Below, one piece after another: positions 1 through 4,440 of a stretch of DNA of 8,888 bases. The notes beneath the pieces were generated by a model. The model searched no databases. It saw nothing but the letters and a program-made list of their open reading frames with translations, and was not told the origin of the DNA. Source of the DNA: Bacteroidota bacterium (GTDB taxonomy: Bacteria; Bacteroidota; Bacteroidia; Flavobacteriales; Weeksellaceae); assembly GCA_023426625.1 (NCBI GenBank), contig JAFAAJ010000116.1, positions 1 to 8,888 on the forward strand, written 5' to 3'. The position numbers were made by a program, and so were the translations under genes. Position 1 is the stretch's first letter, and the number at the start of each line of letters is the position of its first letter.

Positions 1-225
1 ATTTATCTGCCTGTTTTCAGTGATACGAAGCCTTTGTATATTGGTTTCTTCCATACAGGAGCTTATCAGGAAACGATCGGCGGATATGGAGGTGTTCACC
101 ACTGTCTGATGCCACAGCCAAGACACGTATTGATCCAGAAAGATGAAAACGGGGAATTTCAGTATGAGATTTTCCGTGAAAAACAGGAACCTGAAGATAT
201 TTTGAAATTATTGGGTTACAAATAA
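1..225 (+). CDS. speA: Biosynthetic arginine decarboxylase, C-terminal 74 residues (5' end outside window)
   Basis: The frame is open from the first base to the TAA at 223-225, so this is the 3' end of a longer gene; the ATG at position 34 is internal. The visible residues include LYIGFFHTGAYQE followed by a glycine-rich GGYGG stretch and then HCLMPQPRHVLI, which I recognise as the conserved C-terminus of the PLP-dependent SpeA-type arginine decarboxylase (fold-type III). The ending 'DILKLLGYK' also fits that family. The enzyme converts arginine to agmatine and CO2 in the cytoplasm. The agmatinase at 1905-2762 would take agmatine to putrescine, which supports the call. The PLP lysine and most of the active site lie outside the window and cannot be checked. 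A hairpin terminator begins 26 bases after the stop. Confidence 0.88.
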   Translation: MYLPVFSDTKPLYIGFFHTGAYQETIGGYGGVHHCLMPQPRHVLIQKDENGEFQYEIFREKQEPEDILKLLGYK

Positions 226-251
226 ATAGTGTATCTGCATGTAATTTAAAT

Positions 252-283
252 AAAAAAAATCAGACATTTGTCTGATTTTTTTT
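252..283. terminator. Bidirectional intrinsic terminator between speA and the lipoprotein gene
   Basis: A perfect inverted repeat has 15-base arms (252-266 and 269-283) around a TT centre. The core is TCAGACA/TGTCTGA, flanked by eight A's on the left and eight T's on the right. Each strand therefore has a hairpin followed by a U-run. It lies between the convergent stop codons of speA (+, ends 225) and the lipoprotein gene (-, ends 288), so it can serve both. Confidence 0.9.
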
Positions 284-287
284 ATTC

Positions 288-725
288 TTAATATTCTATT
301 CCTTGATTTTGCATTGCTCCAAGCATTTTAAAGCTAATGTCGTTCATTCTTTTTAATTGCTGACCAGATAAGCTACCACTTTTCTCTGCTTCTTTCATGC
401 TGTGTTCCAATGCCTCTGCTTTACTTATGAGTTCAGGATATTCCATCATTGCTGTTTGGTCCCCATTCATAGCTTTTTTATAAAGAATTAAATATTGGTC
501 AACATAGTTCTCATAATCATTAAGCATTTTATCATAATCGTTGCTATTGGAAACCGATGATTCTTCAAAGTCATAAGGGGTGTCTAAAGAATCATAACTT
601 TTCATTTCTTTTTCAAAAGCTTCATTTTCTGTATCATCATTAAATGTTTGTACATCTTTTTCAGCTGATTTCCCACAAGAAATTAATAGTCCGGTGACCA
701 TTAATGAATAAATAATTGTTTTCAT
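288..725 (-). CDS. Small predicted lipoprotein of unknown function
   Basis: 145 residues. The N-terminus MKTIIYSLMVTGLLISC is a type II signal peptide: a lysine, a hydrophobic core and the lipobox LISC with the acylated cysteine at residue 17. The mature protein should be membrane-anchored in the periplasm or outer membrane; I see no clear acidic surface-export signal right after the cysteine. Residues about 22-60 are acidic, serine/asparagine-rich and probably disordered. Residues 63-140 look helical, with DYDKMLNDYENYVDQY followed by KAMNGDQTAMMEYPEL. That pattern resembles small Bacteroidota lipoproteins of the DUF6591 type, but the assignment is from memory. I cannot name a function. The gene appears to be a single transcription unit, with a candidate -7 box upstream (760-767) and the shared terminator at 252-283 downstream. 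The ATG start is fixed by the signal peptide. Confidence 0.85.
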   Translation of the reverse strand: MKTIIYSLMVTGLLISCGKSAEKDVQTFNDDTENEAFEKEMKSYDSLDTPYDFEESSVSNSNDYDKMLNDYENYVDQYLILYKKAMNGDQTAMMEYPELISKAEALEHSMKEAEKSGSLSGQQLKRMNDISFKMLGAMQNQGIEY

Positions 726-997
726 AATTTTTAAAATAGTTTTAAGAGTTTAAACTTTACAAAGCTATTTTGTAGAACCTCAAATTCCTTATGGGTTTCC
801 ATAGTTTGAATAAATAATTGATGAAGGAAATTGATGCCTTGAAAACAATTCGTACTGATGAATGAATGCAAATGCTATATTGTTAAAGTATAGTGAGAAC
901 CGTGTTTCTATATTATTAAAATGATTCAAGTTTTTCTTTCTGCATTTTCTCTTGAAAAGTCTTTATCAGATTCTTTTTAATCTAAAAGAATAAAAAC
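726..997. other. Intergenic stretch with no recognisable gene
   Basis: Apart from the candidate promoter at 760-767, I find only very short open frames (for example 8 codons from 791) with no family resemblance. There is a short inverted repeat CTATA/TATAG (875-879, 889-893) and a weak hairpin AGATT/AATCT (968-972, 979-983). No tRNA-like, riboswitch-like or insertion-sequence structure is evident. It could hold an undetected small RNA or simply be spacer. Confidence 0.5.
760..767 (-). promoter_or_regulatory. Candidate Bacteroidota -7 promoter box for the lipoprotein gene
   Basis: On the minus strand this reads TAGCTTTG, matching the Bacteroidota sigma-ABfr -7 consensus TAnnTTTG. It lies 34 bases upstream of the ATG at 725, a plausible leader length. 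The expected -33 TTG is not well placed: a TTTG at 784-781 is only 13 bases upstream. The promoter is therefore tentative. Confidence 0.35.
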
Positions 998-1029
998 AAA
1001 ACAGCTCCTGAATTTTCAGGAGCTGTTTT
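998..1029 (-). terminator. Intrinsic terminator of the HAD hydrolase gene
   Basis: A perfect inverted repeat has arms 998-1012 and 1015-1029 and a TT centre; the core is CAGCTCCTGAA/TTCAGGAGCTG. It abuts the stop codon of the minus-strand gene (1030-1032). On that strand the stem is followed by a T-rich run over about 1000-992. The right side is also T-rich, so it could work on the plus strand too, but no plus-strand gene ends here. Confidence 0.88.
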
Positions 1030-1692
1030 TTATTGAAAATAATTGGAAATTTTATCCAGTTCGAGTTCAGTATATTCTGAGACGGTGATATTAGCCAAAG
1101 AATAGTCCTGTTTTTTAGAATGAAAACTTTTATACGCAGCACAAAAAATATTCGCTTTATGGGCGGCTAAAATTCCGTTGGTGGAATCTTCAATTACCAT
1201 ACAGTTTTCAGTAGGCTCATTGGCCATATTGGCAGCTAGAAGGAAAATCTCGGGATGAGGTTTTGATTCTTTTAAATCAGCACCGCTTATTTTTCCGCTG
1301 AAATATTTTTCCAATCCGAATTTATCAAAAACCATTTTAATGGTAGTCATACTTGCAGAAGAAGCTACAATCAGCTTAACATCATTTTCATGGTAATGTT
1401 CGATCAGTTTTCTCACTCCCGGAATCAGATCAAAGTCCTCATCATTGTAAAAATAATCTTTGAAAAAGTTTCTTTTAATGCTGGTAAGATCTTCGTGGGT
1501 GTGACTGAGGTTATATTCACGGATCAGCGTTTCGCAAACCCTTTTGGTAGAGGCTCCGGTGAAGGATGCGTACAGATCTTCCGAAACTTCGATTTCCAAC
1601 TCATTGAACATTTTAAAATAAGCTTTTTTATGCAATGGCTCTGTGTCTACGATCACCCCATCCATATCGAAAAGCACCGCTTTTAAGGACAT
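1030..1692 (-). CDS. HAD-superfamily hydrolase, beta-phosphoglucomutase/phosphatase-like
   Basis: 220 residues from the ATG at 1692. All four HAD motifs are visible: motif I DMDGVIVDTE with nucleophile D9 and acid/base D11; motif II at VASSAS (S111/S112); motif III lysine K144 in ESKPHPEIF; and motif IV E168-D169 in VIEDSTNG. A helical C1 cap lies between motifs I and II (about residues 18-88). This layout is that of subfamily IA enzymes such as beta-phosphoglucomutase, phosphoglycolate phosphatase and sugar-phosphate phosphatases; the E-D pair of motif IV and 'DGVIVDTEP' favour the PGMB-like branch. The substrate cannot be fixed from sequence, and no sugar-metabolism gene is nearby. A longer frame can be read from a TTG at 1710, but that codon lies inside the TATCTTTG promoter-like box, so I prefer the ATG. 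The gene is cytoplasmic, monocistronic, and ends at the adjacent terminator. Confidence 0.9.
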   Translation of the reverse strand: MSLKAVLFDMDGVIVDTEPLHKKAYFKMFNELEIEVSEDLYASFTGASTKRVCETLIREYNLSHTHEDLTSIKRNFFKDYFYNDEDFDLIPGVRKLIEHYHENDVKLIVASSASMTTIKMVFDKFGLEKYFSGKISGADLKESKPHPEIFLLAANMANEPTENCMVIEDSTNGILAAHKANIFCAAYKSFHSKKQDYSLANITVSEYTELELDKISNYFQ

Positions 1693-1707
1693 ACTGAAAT
1701 TTTTTTG

Positions 1708-1715
1708 CAAAGATA
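1708..1715 (-). promoter_or_regulatory. -7 promoter box of the HAD hydrolase gene
   Basis: On the minus strand this reads TATCTTTG, an exact match to the TAnnTTTG consensus. It lies 15 bases upstream of the ATG at 1692, which implies a very short leader. No TTG is visible at the usual -33 spacing (only TTTC around 1736-1733). The box supports the ATG start over the upstream TTG. Confidence 0.5.
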
Positions 1716-1750
1716 AGCATTTGGATTTTGTGAAATGAGTTGTGGGACGG

Positions 1751-1786
1751 GTTGAGAGTTATAAGTTATGAGTTGGGAGTTATGAG
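1751..1786. repeat. Degenerate short tandem repeat, GAGTTATGAGTT-type
   Basis: About three imperfect units of some 14 bases begin at 1751, 1765 and 1779. Each contains a GTTATGAG or GTTGAGAG element, for example GTTATGAGTTGGGA at 1765-1778. The stretch is G/T/A-rich with almost no C on the plus strand, unlike the surrounding sequence. It sits between the two divergent promoters. Similar AGTTATGAG strings are, as I recall, common in intergenic DNA of flavobacteria; no function is visible. Confidence 0.6.
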
Positions 1787-1825
1787 AGGTTTATTCAAAA
1801 GTTTTGGACTTATAATGGATTACCG

Positions 1826-1855
1826 TTTCCATCTTCGAACTTCTTTGTATCTTTG
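1826..1855 (+). promoter_or_regulatory. Candidate promoter of speB
   Basis: TATCTTTG at 1848-1855 matches the Bacteroidota -7 consensus TAnnTTTG exactly. Eighteen bases upstream, TTTC at 1826-1829 is a one-mismatch version of the -33 TTTG. Transcription would begin about 5-8 bases downstream, giving a leader of roughly 40 bases before the ATG at 1905. That leader is A/T-rich and has no Shine-Dalgarno-like sequence, as is usual in this phylum. Confidence 0.55.
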
Positions 1856-1904
1856 TGGCGATCTTTTAATGTTAAATCATTCAATTTTTTAATATAAACT
1901 ATAT

Positions 1905-2762
1905 ATGAAAACATACGCAGGAATTCCTGAAGAAAATGCTACGCTGGAAAACTCAAAAGTGATGTTGGTAACTGTTCCTTACGATGGAACTTCCACATGG
2001 GGAAAAGGAGCTGATAAGGGTCCGGAATTATTCCTTGATGCTTCTGAAAATATGGAGCTTTATGACATCGAAACAGGAACTGAGCCTTATCTTGAGGGAG
2101 TTTATTTTGCAGGAGAAGTTTCTGAAGATTCTACTCCTGAAGCCATGACGGAAGCGGTTTACCAGAAGACAAAAGAGCTTTTGCAAAATGAAGGTAAACT
2201 GTTTACACTTTTCGGGGGAGAGCACTCTGTGTCTATCGGGTCTATCCGTGCGGTAGGTGAAAAATTTGAAAATTTAACGGTTCTTCAGTTAGATGCTCAT
2301 ACGGATCTTCGTCCGGAATTCCACGGTTCTACTTCCAATCACGCTTGTGCGGTTTTTGAAGCTAATCAGAAACATAATCTGGTACAGGTGGGAATCCGTT
2401 CTATGGATGTGGAAGAAGTTGAATATTTACCGGAAGGAAGAGTGTTTTTTGCGCATGAGATCGCAAATAATGATAACTGGGTGAATGATGTATTGGAAAA
2501 AGTTTCAGGAAATGTGTATATCACAATAGACCTTGATGCTTTTGATCCTTCTATTGCTCCGTCAACAGGAACACCCGAACCGGGAGGATTGCAGTGGTAT
2601 CCAACATTGGAACTTTTAAGAAAAGTATTTGAAAAATGCAATGTAGTAGCTTTTGATATCGTAGAATTGATGGATTCTCCGATGGCAAAGCCAAGTGCAT
2701 TCCTTGCGGCTAAGCTGTATTATAAAATGCTCGCTTATTATCATATGTATAACAACAAATAA
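1905..2762 (+). CDS. speB: Agmatinase (ureohydrolase family)
   Basis: 285 residues, normal for the arginase/agmatinase family. The binuclear manganese ligands are all present: H107 in GGEHS, D130/H132/D134 in LDAHTD, and D209/D211 in IDLDAFDPS. The downstream loop PSTGTPEPGG (219-228), typical of agmatinases, is also intact, as is the conserved glutamate E254 in DIVELMD. The enzyme hydrolyses agmatine to putrescine and urea in the cytoplasm. Related ureohydrolases act on guanidinobutyrate, formiminoglutamate or arginine, but the speA fragment 1.7 kb upstream on the same strand makes agmatine the likeliest substrate. The ATG start is followed at once by family-like sequence; the TATCTTTG promoter lies about 50 bases upstream. 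The stop overlaps a weak hairpin, and the next gene starts 67 bases later, so partial cotranscription with the repair genes is possible. Confidence 0.9.
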   Translation: MKTYAGIPEENATLENSKVMLVTVPYDGTSTWGKGADKGPELFLDASENMELYDIETGTEPYLEGVYFAGEVSEDSTPEAMTEAVYQKTKELLQNEGKLFTLFGGEHSVSIGSIRAVGEKFENLTVLQLDAHTDLRPEFHGSTSNHACAVFEANQKHNLVQVGIRSMDVEEVEYLPEGRVFFAHEIANNDNWVNDVLEKVSGNVYITIDLDAFDPSIAPSTGTPEPGGLQWYPTLELLRKVFEKCNVVAFDIVELMDSPMAKPSAFLAAKLYYKMLAYYHMYNNK

Positions 2763-2785
2763 ATTCCGCAAGAATCGGATTTTTT
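2761..2785 (+). terminator. Weak terminator-like hairpin at the end of speB
   Basis: TCCG (2765-2768) pairs with CGGA (2776-2779) around a 7-base loop. After a T-T mismatch, A2761-A2763 can pair with T2781-T2783, followed by further T's to 2785. The GC part of the stem is only four pairs, so it would be a leaky terminator at best. It competes with a second hairpin at 2767-2790. Confidence 0.35.
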
Positions 2786-2829
2786 CTGCGAAACATTCTT
2801 TGGAAATTTGTGAGGTAAAATAAAATGAA

Positions 2830-3678
2830 ATGTCCACACAAAGTCATATAGATTATCAGAGAATTGCTAAAGCGATAGAATATATCCGAAGCAATTTCAG
2901 GCTTCAGCCGAGTTTAGATGAAGTGGCAGAAGAGATTCATTTGAGTCCGGCTCATTTCCAGAAGATATTTACGGATTGGGCAGGAACAAGTCCTAAGAAG
3001 TTTTTACAGTTCATCAGTATAGAGCATGCTAAAAGCCTTTTGAAGGAAGAAAAAGCGAGTTTATTCGATACGGCATACGAGACGGGACTGTCCAGTACGA
3101 GCAGACTGCATGATCTGTTTGTGAAAATTGAAGGCATGTCTCCGGCAGAATATAAAAACGGCGGAAAAAGTCTCAGCATCAATTACTGCTTTTCCGAAAG
3201 TCCTTTTGGAAGGGTAATTGTAGCTTCCACAGCAAAAGGAATTTGCTATATGGCTTTTGAAGACGATCAACACATGGCATTGGGAAATTTAAAGCAAAAA
3301 TTCCCCAATGCTTCTTTTTTTGAGAAAGAGGATGAACTTCAGAAAGATGCTTTGTCCATTTTTAATGAAGACTGGACAAGCCTGAATTCCATCAAACTTC
3401 ATCTGAAAGGAACAGATTTTCAACTTAAGGTTTGGGAAAGCTTACTGACGATTCCTAAAGGGAAATTATCCACTTATGGTAATTTAGCTCAAAAAATAGG
3501 ACATCCGGGAGCATCAAGAGCGGTAGGAACTGCAATCGGAAGTAACCCTGTTGCTTTTTTGATTCCTTGTCATCGAGTGATCCAGTCTTCCGGACATATG
3601 GGTGGCTATCGATGGGGAAGTGACAGAAAACAGCTTATTGTAGGTTGGGAAAGCGCTCAGGTTTATCAGGATCATTAG
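2830..3678 (+). CDS. AraC-type HTH / O6-methylguanine-DNA methyltransferase fusion (Ada-like, no N-terminal sensor domain)
   Basis: 282 residues. Residues about 8-110 form an AraC-type DNA-binding domain with two helix-turn-helix units (around 28-60 and 77-108). Residues about 117-275 form the methyltransferase: FQLKVWESLLTIPKG (197-211), R230 in SRAVG, N239-P240, and the active site PCHRV with acceptor cysteine C247, next to H248. E274 fits the glutamate of the family's Cys-His-Glu network. The protein transfers the methyl group of O6-methylguanine (and O4-methylthymine) irreversibly to its own cysteine, and may bind DNA as a regulator. E. coli Ada (354 residues) has an extra N-terminal zinc domain that senses methylphosphotriesters. 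It is absent here, and an in-frame stop at 2821-2823 rules out an upstream extension. The neighbouring alkB-like gene supports a role in alkylation repair. The leader has AGG at 2813-2815, badly spaced for this ATG. Confidence 0.93.
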   Translation: MSTQSHIDYQRIAKAIEYIRSNFRLQPSLDEVAEEIHLSPAHFQKIFTDWAGTSPKKFLQFISIEHAKSLLKEEKASLFDTAYETGLSSTSRLHDLFVKIEGMSPAEYKNGGKSLSINYCFSESPFGRVIVASTAKGICYMAFEDDQHMALGNLKQKFPNASFFEKEDELQKDALSIFNEDWTSLNSIKLHLKGTDFQLKVWESLLTIPKGKLSTYGNLAQKIGHPGASRAVGTAIGSNPVAFLIPCHRVIQSSGHMGGYRWGSDRKQLIVGWESAQVYQDH

Positions 3679-3738
3679 GAATGGAATTTGTCTAAATTAT
3701 TCAGATGTAATTCCTTGAACTTTAAAATGTAATCAAAA

Positions 3739-4350
3739 ATGATAAATCTATTTGAAGATATTACGGATTTTCCTGCCAACCTGCTTCCTCATGATGGAAC
3801 AGCTCATTACTACGGTAAAATTTTCTCCCAAGAACTAGCGGATTTTTATTATGAATATTTGTTTAATCAAATTCCATGGGAAAATGATGAAGCGGTGATT
3901 TTCGGTAAATTAATACTGACCAAAAGAAAAGTAGCCTGGTTTGGAGAGAAAGAATTTGAATATACCTATTCCAAACGTACGAAATACGCTCAACCCTGGA
4001 CTCCGGAATTGCTCAATTTAAAACGGAAATGTGAAGAAATCACCGGCGAAACTTATAATTCCTGCCTTTTGAATCTGTATCATGATGGAAGTGAAGGAAT
4101 GGCTTATCACAGTGATGGTGAAAAGGACCTCAAAAAACACGGAGCAATTGCTTCTTTAACTTTTGGCGCTGAAAGGAAGTTCCTGTTTAAACATAAACAA
4201 ACCAAAGAAAAAGTAGAAATTTTTCTTGAGCATGGAAGTCTATTGGTGATGAAAGGTGTGACGCAGGATCATTGGCTTCATAGATTACCTCCAACTACTA
4301 AAGTGAAAACTCCTAGAGTGAATCTTACATTCAGAACGATAGAAGAGTAA
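3739..4350 (+). CDS. alkB: AlkB-type 2-oxoglutarate/Fe(II)-dependent DNA dealkylase
   Basis: 203 residues. The iron ligands are H124 and D126 in YHSDGE and H181 in HWLHRLP. The 2-oxoglutarate-binding elements are N112/Y114 in LNLYHDG and R193/R199 in the C-terminal PRVNLTFR. SLTFGAERKF (139-148) and HGSLLVMKG (165-173) fit the same fold. The layout is closer to the ALKBH2/ALKBH3-like bacterial group than to E. coli AlkB. These enzymes oxidatively remove methyl groups from 1-methyladenine and 3-methylcytosine, releasing formaldehyde and restoring the base. The gene starts 60 bases after the Ada-like gene with no convincing terminator between them, so the two probably form an alkylation-repair operon. 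No Shine-Dalgarno sequence precedes the ATG, which follows an A-rich stretch. The precise lesion range cannot be read from sequence. Confidence 0.94.
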   Translation: MINLFEDITDFPANLLPHDGTAHYYGKIFSQELADFYYEYLFNQIPWENDEAVIFGKLILTKRKVAWFGEKEFEYTYSKRTKYAQPWTPELLNLKRKCEEITGETYNSCLLNLYHDGSEGMAYHSDGEKDLKKHGAIASLTFGAERKFLFKHKQTKEKVEIFLEHGSLLVMKGVTQDHWLHRLPPTTKVKTPRVNLTFRTIEE

Positions 4351-4361
4351 GTAAAGTTACA

Positions 4362-4399
4362 TTTTGTCATTCCGTTTCACTGCATTCAGGACGATAATG
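4362..4399. repeat. Possible remnant of a dispersed intergenic repeat
   Basis: TTTTGTCATTCCG starts this stretch, and CTGCATTCAGGACGATAATG forms a loose inverted counterpart to its GTCATTC half. Strings like GTCATTCCG and CTGCATTCAGAATGAC are, as I recall, common parts of short dispersed repeats in Chryseobacterium-like genomes. The copy is degenerate, and only one is visible here. Confidence 0.3.
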
Positions 4400-4407
4400 C
4401 TAAAAAT

Positions 4408-4437
4408 AAAAAGCTGTTCAGATCTGAACAGCTTTTT
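4408..4437. terminator. Bidirectional intrinsic terminator between alkB and the secreted hydrolase
   Basis: A perfect 30-base palindrome has arms 4408-4422 and 4423-4437; the core is GCTGTTCAGA/TCTGAACAGC, flanked by five A's and five T's. T-rich tracts follow on both strands. It lies between convergent stop codons (alkB at 4350, hydrolase at 4441), so it should end transcription from both sides. Confidence 0.92.
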
Positions 4438-4440
4438 CAA

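Noticed and set aside
726..1029. Possible CRISPR, mobile element or RNA gene in the longest gene-free stretch
   Set aside because: There are no regularly spaced repeats, terminal inverted repeats, transposase remnants or tRNA-like clover-leaf sequences.
1390..1686. 98-codon plus-strand open frame opposite the HAD gene
   Set aside because: It is antisense to a gene with all HAD motifs, its translation resembles no family, and it has no promoter-like or leader sequence of its own.
2366..2641. 91-codon minus-strand open frame inside speB
   Set aside because: It lies opposite the metal-binding core of agmatinase and is a shadow of that strongly constrained coding sequence.
3683..3714. GGAATT/AATTCC inverted repeat between the ada-like and alkB-like genes
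   Set aside because: The arms are six AT-rich bases with a 20-base, poorly pairing interior and no T-run, so it is not a credible terminator or operator.
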